A DNA stretch of 64,000 nucleotides from the NCBI GenBank assembly GCA_016873225.1, contig VGXS01000005.1:62001-126000 (forward strand), in the 5' to 3' direction. A program made the translations under genes and the position numbers. Positions 1-9,305 of the stretch are shown piece by piece. The notes under the pieces are model-generated. The model saw only the letters and a list, made by a program, of their open reading frames with translations. It had not been told where the DNA came from and made no database searches. Numbering within the stretch: the stretch's first letter is position 1; each line of letters opens with the position of its first letter. This DNA is from Planctomycetota bacterium. Its GTDB lineage: Bacteria; Planctomycetota; Planctomycetia; Gemmatales; Gemmataceae.

Positions 1-2277
1 ACGGTAGACGCTTCTCCTGCGGGCCTTCTTGTCGGCCTGGTCGAAAAGGTCGTACTCGTAGTGCGGCGAATGCGCCGGATGGGTGATGACGAAATCCATG
101 AATGGCGGGCCGAACATCGTGGAGTCGAGGGTGCCCGAAACGGCAAGCATGGCGTCCCGGAGCGACTCGGCGTCAAGCTTGCGGCGATTGCCCCTCCAGA
201 GAAGCCGGTTGTCCGGATCCTTGGCGCGGGCCGCCGGGTCGTCGGTGGCGGCGCGGCGGTAGGCGGCGCTGGTGAGCAGCAGCATGTGCAGCTTGCGGAA
301 CGAGCCGCCATTGTCCCTGAACCAGGCGGCAAGGTGGTCGAGAAGTTCCCGGTGCTCGGGAACTTCCCCCATCCGGCCCAAGTCGTTGGGGGTGTCGGCC
401 AGTCCCCTGCCGAAGTGCCAGCGCCAGACCCTGTTGACGATCACCCGCCAGAAAAGCGGGTTGTCCTTGTGGGCGATCCATCTGGCCAAGGCCAGGCGGC
501 GTTCACCCTCATCGGCTTGCGCGGGGATGTTGAATTCGGCGGGGGCGTGGGCGAGCGAGGCGATGCCTCCGGGGCCGACCTCCTCGCCGGGTTGCTTGAT
601 GTTGCCGCGCTTGAGGATGTGGATCGTGCGCGGCTTGCCGCCATCGGGGCCGGTCCCCTTGAAGGCCCCGGTGCCGTTGTGGACGGTTCCCGCGTACACG
701 ACCGATGGCTTGGGCAGCGCGTCGACCGCCGCGCGCGCGCGGGATAACGCCGAGTCGGCTTCCGCCACTTCGTTTTGGAACTCCTTGGGGAGCCTCGTTT
801 CGCGAAGTTTGGCCAGCTTGGCCGCCAGTTCGGTGATATCACCCTTGCGGTTGGAATCGTTGCCGGCCCAGACACCGTCGGTCAGGTTCTCCCTGGCCCA
901 CCGTGGCTTGGCCTCGATGCTGCTCGAAGCCCGCACGGGGCGGCCCTTCGCCAGGTTGGCACCCGCCGGATCGAGGACCCTCATTTCAGCGACCGCGGCA
1001 ATATAGTCCTTGCTGCGGTGGGCCAGTGAGCTCACCGTCAGCCTCACGAACCTGCCCTTGGCTTTCGCCTCATGGGGCACGGGCGCCAGGCCGGGATTCG
1101 CGACATCCGCGCCTGTCCTCACGGCCAGCGGGCGGGGCGCGGCGTGGTCGGGATTGTCGGAGACCGTGAGTTCATAGCGCACCGGAAAGCCGAAGCCGGC
1201 GCCGATGCCGTTGTAGTCGTCATGGCAGGGGTGCAGCACGACGGAGGCAATATCGCGGGCTTCGCCCAGGTCGACCTCGACCCATTCGGCGTGCTTGGGC
1301 CCGGGATGTATGCCCGAATGCCAGCCGGACCGGGGATCGGCGCCGGCGGCCGGCTTGGACAACCTCGCGATGGCGTCGGTCCATTCCTTGGCCCGCGGCC
1401 CCAGGAGCGCCAGTTCCCGCCCGGCGAGGCTTTCCCGTTTGGCGCGCGCCGACTCGAGGGCCTTTTCCGCCGCGGCGGCAGCCTTTTCAGTCTTGGGATC
1501 CGGATAGTAGCGCTTGTCGGCGCGGTCTATCGCCGCGAAAACCGCCTGCAGCCTGTAGTAATCCCTCTGGGTGACCGGGTCGAACTTGTGGTCGTGGCAT
1601 TGGGCGCACTGCACGGTGATGCCGAGGAAGGTGTTGCATACGGTCGTGATGAAGTCGTCCCGGTCGAGGTGGCGGGCGATTTGCCCGTCGATCTTTGATT
1701 CGGGAACCTCGGCATGGCCGATGAAGTCCCACGGGCCGGCGGCCAGGAACCCCAGCGCCTCGATGCCCCCCGGGCCGGCGCCGGGAAACTTGTCTCCGGC
1801 GAGCTGCATCATGACGAATTCGGGGTAGGGGATGTCGGCGTTGAAGGCGCGGATGAGCCAGTCGCGGTAGGGCCAGGCGTTGGGCCGCAGCTTGTCCTTG
1901 TCGTAGCCGTGGGTGTCGCCATAGTGCGCCACATCGAGCCAGAGCCTGGCCATCCGCTCCCCGTGCGACGGACTTTCGAGCAGCCGGTTGATCGCCCGTT
2001 CCAGCGCATCGGGCCTGGTGTCGGCGGCGAAGGCGCGGGCCGCCTCGGGAGCGGGCGGCAAGCCCGTCAGGTCGAATGACAGCCTCCGGTATAGCGTCAG
2101 CCTGTCGGTTTCGCGGGCGGGCTTGAGGCCTTCGCGCGCCAACCGCTGGAGCAGGAACGAGTCCACCGGATGAGCGCCGGCCGGGAGCGGCTTGGCGGGC
2201 GCGAGCGGTTCACGCGACCACCAAGGGGGGACGCCGGCCTGAAGGAACAGGACCGCCGCAAGCGTGAGCGACATCAT
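1..2277 (-). CDS. DUF1549/DUF1553 (PSCyt-type) domain protein with discoidin-like insert, partial (runs off the window at position 1)
   Basis: Manual minus-strand translation from ATG at 2277 is open to the window edge (MMSLTLAAVLFLQAGVPPWWSREPLAPAKPLPAGAHPVDSFLLQRLAREGLKPARETDRLTLYRRLSFDLTGLPPAPE...VQCAQCHDHKFDPVTQRDYY...NRVWRWHFGRGLADTPNDLG). Missing from the ORF track because it has no in-window stop. Confidence 0.85.
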   Translation of the reverse strand, partial: MMSLTLAAVLFLQAGVPPWWSREPLAPAKPLPAGAHPVDSFLLQRLAREGLKPARETDRLTLYRRLSFDLTGLPPAPEAARAFAADTRPDALERAINRLLESPSHGERMARLWLDVAHYGDTHGYDKDKLRPNAWPYRDWLIRAFNADIPYPEFVMMQLAGDKFPGAGPGGIEALGFLAAGPWDFIGHAEVPESKIDGQIARHLDRDDFITTVCNTFLGITVQCAQCHDHKFDPVTQRDYYRLQAVFAAIDRADKRYYPDPKTEKAAAAAEKALESARAKRESLAGRELALLGPRAKEWTDAIARLSKPAAGADPRSGWHSGIHPGPKHAEWVEVDLGEARDIASVVLHPCHDDYNGIGAGFGFPVRYELTVSDNPDHAAPRPLAVRTGADVANPGLAPVPHEAKAKGRFVRLTVSSLAHRSKDYIAAVAEMRVLDPAGANLAKGRPVRASSSIEAKPRWARENLTDGVWAGNDSNRKGDITELAAKLAKLRETRLPKEFQNEVAEADSALSRARAAVDALPKPSVVYAGTVHNGTGAFKGTGPDGGKPRTIHILKRGNIKQPGEEVGPGGIASLAHAPAEFNIPAQADEGERRLALARWIAHKDNPLFWRVIVNRVWRWHFGRGLADTPNDLGRMGEVPEHRELLDHLAAWFRDNGGSFRKLHMLLLTSAAYRRAATDDPAARAKDPDNRLLWRGNRRKLDAESLRDAMLAVSGTLDSTMFGPPFMDFVITHPAHSPHYEYDLFDQADKKARRRSVYR

Positions 2278-2291
2278 AGGCTCCCCAGTTT

Positions 2292-3707
2292 TCAGCCCAG
2301 GATCAGCGTGCTCGGCACACCCTCGTTGACCGTCGGCCGTTCGGGCCTTCCCTTGTGACGCCAAAGCACCTTCTCATGGTCCAGTCCGAGCAAGGCCAGG
2401 ATGGTGGCGTGAAAGTCGTGCACATGCAGCTTGTGGTCGACGGCTCGGAGGCCGAGCTCATCGGTGCTGCCCACCACCCTGCCGCCCGTGAGGCCCGCGC
2501 CGGCCATGAACATCGTGAATCCCCACGGGTTATGGTCGCGGCCATCGCCCTTTTCCGACATCGGCGTGCGGCCGAACTCGCCACCCCACACCACCAGCGT
2601 GTCGTCGAGTAGGCCCCGCTGCTTGAGGTCGGCTAGCAGGCCGGCGATGGGCAGGTCGGTGGCGCCGCACATGAGCGTGTGGTTCTTCTCGATGTTGGCA
2701 TGTGCGTCCCATCGGCTTCCCGCTCCCGAATACAGCTGGATGAAGCGGACGCCGCGCTCGGCGAGCCTGCGGGCCATCAGGCACATCTTTCCGAAGTTTG
2801 CCGTTTCCTTGCGGTCGATGCCGTAAAGCGTCCGCGTGGCGGGTGTCTCGTGCGTGAGGTCGACCGCCTCGGGAGCCGCCGCCTGCATCCGGAACGCCAG
2901 TTCCTGGGAGGCGATGCGCGCGGCAAGTTCGGTGTCCTCGGGTGAGCGGTTTGCGTGCGCCCTGTTGAGTTCCGCGAGGAGTTCCCCGCGCCTGGCTTGT
3001 CGCGAAGGCTCGATCTTTTCGGTTGAGGCCAATCCGGGAAGAGTGGGCCCGGTTGTCTCGAACTTGGCCCCCTGGTAGGCCGCCGGCATGAACCCGGCAC
3101 CCCAGTTGCGGGCGCCGTTGGTCACCGAGGCGCTGCCGTCCGTCAGCACGACGAAGCCCGGAAGGTTCTCGTTCTCGCTTCCCAGCCCGTAGACCACCCA
3201 TGAGCCGAGTGATGGCCTGCCGCCCATCGTCACGCCCGTGTTCATCTGGCAAACGCCGGCGGAATGGTTGATGGCGTCACACCAGACAGAGCGGACCACG
3301 ACGAGGTCATCGGCGCGTTGGGCGATGTTGGGCAACCAGTCGGATACCCACAAGCCGCCCCGCCCGTGCCTTTTCCATTGGCGCTGTGAAGCCAGCAGCG
3401 GCGCGTCGGCGGTGCCCATCGAGGTGATGACGGTGCCGAAACTGGGCGGAAGTTTCTGGCCCGCGAGCTTGTTGAGGAGGGGCTTGGGATCGAAGGTGTC
3501 GATGTGGCTGGGGCCGCCCTCCATGAACAGGAAGATGACTCGCTTCGCCCTGGCCGGGGCGTGCCCCGGCTTGCCCGCTGCGGGATTCGCGCCGGCATGG
3601 GCGTCCATCGCCCCGAGGGCCAAGGCGCCAAAACCCGCGCCGCCCGACCAGAGCCATTGCCGCCGGGTGATGAAGTCTCGGGCGCTCTCGGGGTGCATGG
3701 GACTCAA
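2292..3707 (-). CDS. DUF1501 domain-containing protein, Tat-type signal
   Basis: MSPMHPESARDFITRRQWLWSGGAGFGALALGAMDAHA...RVIFLFMEGGPSHIDTFDPKPLLNKLAGQ...VVWGGEFGRTPMSEKGDGRDHNPWGFTMFMAGAGLTGGRVVGSTDELG; typical DUF1501 motifs. Confidence 0.9.
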   Translation of the reverse strand: MSPMHPESARDFITRRQWLWSGGAGFGALALGAMDAHAGANPAAGKPGHAPARAKRVIFLFMEGGPSHIDTFDPKPLLNKLAGQKLPPSFGTVITSMGTADAPLLASQRQWKRHGRGGLWVSDWLPNIAQRADDLVVVRSVWCDAINHSAGVCQMNTGVTMGGRPSLGSWVVYGLGSENENLPGFVVLTDGSASVTNGARNWGAGFMPAAYQGAKFETTGPTLPGLASTEKIEPSRQARRGELLAELNRAHANRSPEDTELAARIASQELAFRMQAAAPEAVDLTHETPATRTLYGIDRKETANFGKMCLMARRLAERGVRFIQLYSGAGSRWDAHANIEKNHTLMCGATDLPIAGLLADLKQRGLLDDTLVVWGGEFGRTPMSEKGDGRDHNPWGFTMFMAGAGLTGGRVVGSTDELGLRAVDHKLHVHDFHATILALLGLDHEKVLWRHKGRPERPTVNEGVPSTLILG

Positions 3708-6049
3708 TCCAGGTAGAGGAAGGCGTTGGATTCCATCAGCGCGTGCGCGGCGTCGGCGATGCGGGCCTCGTTACCCGGCGCTCCCGCGAGGGCGTTTTCC
3801 ACGGCCGAGGATTCCTCGGGGCGTCCCGGCCTGCCCAGCACGCGCAGGAACAACTCGTCAACCGCGCCGCCGGCGCCGGGTTTCACCATCGACTTGGCCA
3901 TTTCGGCCGCCTGCTGGGCCGTCAGCTTGCCGTTGCGCATGAGCAGTGTCTGGGTGACGGTGACCGTCGGCAGCCGCTGGGGAGTCGATTGCAGGCCGTC
4001 GGCGGCGTCAAAGGCCGCCAGCAACGGTTCGCGGGTGTTCCGCATCGCCTTGAGGTAGATCGTGCGGCGCATCTTGTCATCGCCGGCGGCGGGGCCGCCG
4101 ATCGACCGGTCGAGGTTGCCGGATGAAGCGAGGATGGCGTCGCGCACCTCCTCCGCCTCCAGCCTTCGCCGTGGTCCGCGCCATAAAAAGGCGTTTTCCG
4201 AGTCGGCCTCGCGCATTTCGCGGGCATCCGGGCGAAGGGAAGCCTGTCCGTAGGTTTCCGAAAGCACCATCGCCCGAACGAGCGGCTTGATCCTCATGCC
4301 GCCGTCGATGAAGCCGCGGGTCAGGCCGTCGAGCAGGGCGGGGTGGGATGGCTTCTCGCCCAGGGTTCCCCAGTCGGAGGTCGTGGCGACGATACCCCTG
4401 CCAAAGACGCGCTGCCAGACGCGGTTGACCACGACCCGCGGAACCAGCGGATGATCCGGCCTCGTCAGCCATGCGGCCAGGGCGGCGCGCCTGCCGCTGG
4501 AGTTGGCGCGGGCGCGTATTTCGGTCGCCACGCCCATGCCGTCGAGCACCGACGGGAAACCGGGCGGCACGGCCTCCGACTTGCCACGCTTCGAAAGCAC
4601 CGGGTCGTCCACCCTGGAGCCGATGTCGCCCGCCGTTGAGACCGTGGCGAACTCGGGCGTGACGGCCTTGAGTTCAAGGCGGAGTTTCTTGATCTCCTCG
4701 CGCTCCTTGACTTCCTTCACCTTCGACTCGAGCCGATCGTACTCAAGCAGGACCTGCCTGTAAGCCAGGTCGCGAACCTGCTTCTGGAACGGGCCGAGCG
4801 CCTCGCGGGGCGCGTCGAGCAGTTTCTGGATCTCGGGGGGGAACAAGGCGCGGGCATCCCTGAGGGCTGTTTTCCGGTGGGCCGCCTCGATCTTGTCGAG
4901 ATTCTCCCTCTGGGACGCGGTTTCCTTGCGCCAAGCGGCGATCCTGGAGGCGGCGGCGGCGTCCAGCGGCACTTCGTCAATCCAGGCCAGGCCCGAGAAA
5001 AACGACTTCAAAGCGTGATAGTCGCGTTGGAGCAGGGGATCGTACTTGTGGTCGTGGCAGCGGGCGCAGGCGAGGCCCAACCCCAGCGCGGCATCGGCCG
5101 TGACATCGGTGATGTCCTCAAGTATGGCGTTCCACTGGGTGAAGGCGTCACGCTGGTTGAACTCGTAGGTTCCGAGCCTCAGGTAGCCGAGCGCCAACAG
5201 CGACTCCGGATTATCCGGTTCAAGCTCGTCCCCGGCGATCTGCAGTCGCAGGAAGCGGTCGTAGGGCATGTCGCGGTTGAACGCCGAGACAACCCAGTCG
5301 CGGTAACGCCATGCCGTGGGCCGATAGTCGTCGGCGCGATACCCGTCCGATTCGGCGTATCGCACGAGGTCGAGCCAGAATCGGCCCCATTTTTCACCGA
5401 AGTGGGGGGAGGACAGAAGCCGGTCGACCGCGGCGGCGCGGTCGGGATTGGCGGCGAATTCGCGCGCCTCGGCGGGCGATGGGGGAAGGCCGGTGAGGTC
5501 GAAGCTCACCCGGCGCAGCCATTCGGAGTCGTCGGCCTTGGGGGCGCGCGTCCAACCCTTGGATGCGAGCGCCTTGGAGATTTCGGAGTCGATGCCGGAC
5601 GGGCTGCTGATCGCCTTTATTTTGACGGGCTGGAACGCCCACCAGGCGCGATCAGCCTCGGTGATGCCGCCGGAACGGGTTCCCGACTTGGCCGTTGTCG
5701 TCGCCGCGACCGACTTGGGCCATGGCGCGCCTTCCATCAGCCAGCGTTCCAGGATGGCCAAGGCCCGCGGCGGCAACGGGTTGGCTGGGGGCATGGCCTC
5801 CACGCCCGCCTGCCGGCGTATGGCCCGCATCAGGAGGCCGTTTTCAGGTTTGCCGGAGTCGGTTGCAGCGCCGTTGTCGCCACCCTTGGACAACCCCCCG
5901 GGACTGTCAACCACGAGGCCGCCCTTGCTTTTGCCCGCCTCATGGCTGTGGCATTTGAAGCAATGCTCCCGCAACAGCGGCAGAACCTCCCGGCCGAAGT
6001 CGACTGGCGCGGCGAGGGTGGCGATGGCCATGAGTGGGGCGATGTTCAC
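3704..6049 (-). CDS. PSCyt1/DUF1549/DUF1553 domain-containing cytochrome c-like protein
   Basis: N-terminal CFKCHSHEAGKSKGGLVVDS haem-binding-like motif, then DLTGLPPSPAEAREF, ARCHDHKYDPLLQRDYHALKSFFSGL, NRVWQRVFGRGIVATTSDWGTLGEKPSHPALLD. Overlaps the DUF1501 gene by 4 nt. Confidence 0.9.
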   Translation of the reverse strand: MNIAPLMAIATLAAPVDFGREVLPLLREHCFKCHSHEAGKSKGGLVVDSPGGLSKGGDNGAATDSGKPENGLLMRAIRRQAGVEAMPPANPLPPRALAILERWLMEGAPWPKSVAATTTAKSGTRSGGITEADRAWWAFQPVKIKAISSPSGIDSEISKALASKGWTRAPKADDSEWLRRVSFDLTGLPPSPAEAREFAANPDRAAAVDRLLSSPHFGEKWGRFWLDLVRYAESDGYRADDYRPTAWRYRDWVVSAFNRDMPYDRFLRLQIAGDELEPDNPESLLALGYLRLGTYEFNQRDAFTQWNAILEDITDVTADAALGLGLACARCHDHKYDPLLQRDYHALKSFFSGLAWIDEVPLDAAAASRIAAWRKETASQRENLDKIEAAHRKTALRDARALFPPEIQKLLDAPREALGPFQKQVRDLAYRQVLLEYDRLESKVKEVKEREEIKKLRLELKAVTPEFATVSTAGDIGSRVDDPVLSKRGKSEAVPPGFPSVLDGMGVATEIRARANSSGRRAALAAWLTRPDHPLVPRVVVNRVWQRVFGRGIVATTSDWGTLGEKPSHPALLDGLTRGFIDGGMRIKPLVRAMVLSETYGQASLRPDAREMREADSENAFLWRGPRRRLEAEEVRDAILASSGNLDRSIGGPAAGDDKMRRTIYLKAMRNTREPLLAAFDAADGLQSTPQRLPTVTVTQTLLMRNGKLTAQQAAEMAKSMVKPGAGGAVDELFLRVLGRPGRPEESSAVENALAGAPGNEARIADAAHALMESNAFLYLD

Positions 6050-6219
6050 GGTAATAACCCCGAATCTTGCGGCAAATCGATCTGCATAATCTTACCCTTA
6101 CCTTATCGGCGTGTCACGCTTCCCATCACCATGGCCAGCCGAAGTTTCGCCGTCTTGCTGTTCGACCAAAGTCGGTCGATCGATTAGAATGATTTTGCCA
6201 TCCCGCGAGGAGTCATGTC

Positions 6220-8541
6220 ATGCCTATTCGGGTCAGTTGCGGCTGCGGCCGCGTAGTGAACGCTCCTGACAACCTGGCTGGAAAAACGGTCAAGTGCCCG
6301 CAATGCAAGGGGCCCCTTCCCATTCCCGACCCCAACGCGGGTGACGAGGGCGACATTCCCGTCATCCTGCTCAAGAAAAACCGGGAATCGTCGAAGCCAT
6401 CTGGCAAGTCCCGAAAGTCGAAGCGAGGCGGCGACAATTCCGCCCTGGTCATCGGCGCCGTGGTCGGACTCGGCATCCTGTTGCTGGGTGGCGGCGGGTA
6501 CCTCATCTGGTCGAGCATGTCGGGCGGAGGATCCGCCACCGGCGGCGGTGGACCCGGCGGACAGCCGGTCGCCAAGGCCGCTCCCGAACCGGGAACCATC
6601 GCGGCCACCATCGCCGCCGACAAGGAAACCGACGAAACCAAGCTCATTCCCGGCGACTCCAAGTTCGTGTTTTCCGTCCAGGTCGGCCCGATACTAGGCG
6701 CCCCGTTGGTGAAGGGAATGCTTGACGCCATCGGTTTTGAGGAGGGTATTCGGGAGATGCAGGAATCCCTGAAGATCAAGCCATCCGATTGCAAGAAAAT
6801 CCATCTGGTTGTCGACGCGCAGGCCATCACGAAACTCGCCGCGGAGGCCCAGGCCAGGCAGCCCCAGGGTCCGCCCAACGGCAACAACAGGCCGATGATG
6901 CGGCCGCCCGGAACCAGCAGGCTTGAACCAAGGTCCGATGGCACGGTTCCCGTCTCCACGACAATCGAGGGTGACGGGGAAGCCGTCCTGGCCCAGGCCG
7001 TGCCGTTGTACCCGGCGCAGATGCAGCCGGGCCTTCAGGGTGGCGGTCCGCGGCCGGCGGGTTCGAATCCGCCTCCGGGTGGCTTGCCCACCGAAGCCGG
7101 CCCGGTCGGCATGGATGGCATGGGTGCCGGCCAGCAACCCGACGCCCCGTTCGTGGCCGTCATCAGCCTCGCGGCTCCCATTGGCCTTGAACCGCCACCT
7201 TCCACCATCACGGTGGCCGGTGCGCCCATCGCCAACGCCCCGGGAAAAACCTACATGGCCCAAGGATTCATGCTGCATGCCTGCCCGGGAAACCAGACCC
7301 TGCTCTATGGGCAGCAAAAATATCTGGAGAGCCTTCTCAAGTCGAAATCCACCAGCGCCGGTGCCACGGTGAGGAAACTGCGCGAACTTCTGGGCAAGTC
7401 TGAAAACCATGTCGTGCTGGTGGCGGCCTCGGAAATGACCGAGGCCGAGCGCGCGGCCGCCCTGAATGGCTTGGGGCCCAAGTTCCAGTATGCTGCGCCG
7501 CTTCTCGAGGCGAAGACCTGGACCATGGTGGGCTCGGCGACCGAGGATGTCGCCGTGGAACTGGCCGGCCAATTCGCGGACGAGTCCAAGGCCAAGGCTG
7601 GACTCGACGCGGCTAAGAGACTCAACAATGAATACAATAATTTTCAAACCCGGTTAGCCCTCACCGCTTTTGGCGCCATGGCCGGCGCCCAGGGATCCAA
7701 GGCGATCAGCCTTCTCAACGAGGTTCTTCCCCAAATCAAGCCGGCCCAGGATGGAAACAGCGTCAAGGTTGCCGTCAGCGTCAAGGGAACCAGGCTCAAG
7801 GCTCTCATGCCCGCCGGCATGATGACGCCCACCCGCCCGCCGGGCGGATCCGGTGGAACCGTCGCCCCCTCGAACCCGGCCGGGGGCGGATCATCATCCA
7901 ACACCGGACTGTTCAGCGGCGGGTCGTCGGGCGGAGGCGCGGTCCAAGCCGTGCGCGGCGCCGTGGCCCGCGCGGCCGGGCAGGCCGAGATGAAGCAGAT
8001 CGGCGCGGCGCTACATGGCTACGAGGCCGCTTACAGCGGGCTACCGCCCGCGGCCATCACCGACGCTTCAGGCAAGCGCCTGCTCAGTTGGCGGGTGGCG
8101 ATCCTCCCCTTCCTGGAGGAGGACAACCTGTATAAGCAGTTCCACCTGAACGAGCCTTGGGACAGCCCGCATAACCGCCAGTTGCTCGGCAAGATGCCCA
8201 AGCCGTTCGGGGGCGACCCGAACGGCATGACGGCGGTGCGCGCCTTCGCCGGCCCGGGCATGGCCCTCGAGTGGAACCGGAAGGTGGCCCTCAGCGAGTT
8301 TGCCGATGGCACCAGCAACACCGCGCTCGTCGCCGACGCCTCAGGTGGCGTGGAATGGACGAAGCCCGATGAGATCGAACTCGGCGGATCGGCTCCGGTG
8401 GCCCTTGGCCAGCCCAACCAAACCACGGTGAATGTTCTGTTGGCCAATGGCGCGGTGAAGCGGGTCCCCAAGACACTTTCACCCGCCGATTGGAAGGCGC
8501 TGGCCACCCGGGCCGGCGGAGAATCGTTCATGTTGCCCTGA
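6220..8541 (+). CDS. N-terminal zinc-ribbon + TM + C-terminal DUF1559-like domain protein
   Basis: MPIRVSCGCGRVVNAPDNLAGKTVKCPQCKGPLPIPDP, TM ALVIGAVVGLGILLLGGGGYLIW, C-terminal LLSWRVAILPFLEEDNLYKQFHLNEPWDSPHN...FADGTSNTALVADA; RBS gcgagg upstream. Confidence 0.75.
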   Translation: MPIRVSCGCGRVVNAPDNLAGKTVKCPQCKGPLPIPDPNAGDEGDIPVILLKKNRESSKPSGKSRKSKRGGDNSALVIGAVVGLGILLLGGGGYLIWSSMSGGGSATGGGGPGGQPVAKAAPEPGTIAATIAADKETDETKLIPGDSKFVFSVQVGPILGAPLVKGMLDAIGFEEGIREMQESLKIKPSDCKKIHLVVDAQAITKLAAEAQARQPQGPPNGNNRPMMRPPGTSRLEPRSDGTVPVSTTIEGDGEAVLAQAVPLYPAQMQPGLQGGGPRPAGSNPPPGGLPTEAGPVGMDGMGAGQQPDAPFVAVISLAAPIGLEPPPSTITVAGAPIANAPGKTYMAQGFMLHACPGNQTLLYGQQKYLESLLKSKSTSAGATVRKLRELLGKSENHVVLVAASEMTEAERAAALNGLGPKFQYAAPLLEAKTWTMVGSATEDVAVELAGQFADESKAKAGLDAAKRLNNEYNNFQTRLALTAFGAMAGAQGSKAISLLNEVLPQIKPAQDGNSVKVAVSVKGTRLKALMPAGMMTPTRPPGGSGGTVAPSNPAGGGSSSNTGLFSGGSSGGGAVQAVRGAVARAAGQAEMKQIGAALHGYEAAYSGLPPAAITDASGKRLLSWRVAILPFLEEDNLYKQFHLNEPWDSPHNRQLLGKMPKPFGGDPNGMTAVRAFAGPGMALEWNRKVALSEFADGTSNTALVADASGGVEWTKPDEIELGGSAPVALGQPNQTTVNVLLANGAVKRVPKTLSPADWKALATRAGGESFMLP

Positions 8542-8595
8542 GGCGGAACGATTGTCCGGGCATCGTTCAACCAATTGCCAAGTCGGGAAATAGTG

Positions 8596-8620
8596 GGGCC
8601 GCGCCATTCAGGCGCGGCCC
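8596..8620. terminator. Hairpin between convergent genes (likely bidirectional terminator)
   Basis: gggccgcgcc-attca-ggcgcggccc, perfect 10-bp stem in the intergenic gap between convergent CDSs. Confidence 0.5.
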
Positions 8621-8643
8621 TGTTCATCAAGCCCCGGACATTG

Positions 8644-9138
8644 TCAGTTCACCGAGGGCAGCGTGCGAGCCGTCGGGCGCGCCGGCACCGGTTGGGCCTG
8701 CGGTTCGGGCCTGGGCTGACCGGGCAAAGCCGGTGGCGGAGGCGCCACTGTCGAGGGAACCGGTGCCAAGGGCGGCTGGGCCATCGAGGGCACCGAGGCG
8801 CATGGTGCCGAGGGAATGGGAGACGGGCACAGGCTTGGCCCGGCCGCTTCCACCACCGGCATCGTTGTTTCTCCATACGAAACGAGCGTTTCGCCCGGGT
8901 TGAGCGGGACATTCGGCGCGTTGCGCTTCATGGCCGCCGTGGCACCCGGAGAATGGTTGTCGTGGTTGTGCCGGCCGAAGTGGCGGGCCAGAAAACCCTT
9001 GCGTTCCTGATGTTGTTCAGGCGCGCCACAGGGGTCGGTGTTCGAGTTGGCGTGATTCCTGCCGCCCAGGCCCTGGCACCCGGAGGCGCCGAAGGCTCCA
9101 AGGCCCAGCAGGATGGCCTTGATGGTGTGACGGATCAT
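8644..9138 (-). CDS. Putative lipoprotein, Pro-rich C-terminus
   Basis: MIRHTIKAILLGLGAFGASGCQGLGG lipobox-like signal; alternative start at 9156. Confidence 0.6.
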   Translation of the reverse strand: MIRHTIKAILLGLGAFGASGCQGLGGRNHANSNTDPCGAPEQHQERKGFLARHFGRHNHDNHSPGATAAMKRNAPNVPLNPGETLVSYGETTMPVVEAAGPSLCPSPIPSAPCASVPSMAQPPLAPVPSTVAPPPPALPGQPRPEPQAQPVPARPTARTLPSVN

Positions 9139-9240
9139 GTTCGTGGTTGTCCCCATGGCATGGCGGCTGTGGATCCACCACAGCGCGCCTCCAGGGAAAC
9201 ATTCCCCACAATCCGGCCCCGGTACGGAAAAACTTGAGGA

Positions 9241-9270
9241 AAAAAAAAGCCCCCGGGCGTTTCCGGGGGC
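9241..9270 (-). terminator. Rho-independent terminator of the S41 peptidase gene
   Basis: aaaaaaaagcccccgggcgtttccgggggc; on the minus strand GCCCCCGG-stem hairpin followed by U8. Confidence 0.75.
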
Positions 9271-9305
9271 GCAAGGGCGTCAAAATCGTCACCAGCGGAT
9301 CGGGC

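Noticed and set aside
4877-6187. 436-aa plus-strand ORF opposite the DUF1549/DUF1553 gene
   Set aside because: Antisense GC-rich open frame; the minus-strand protein has clear family motifs.
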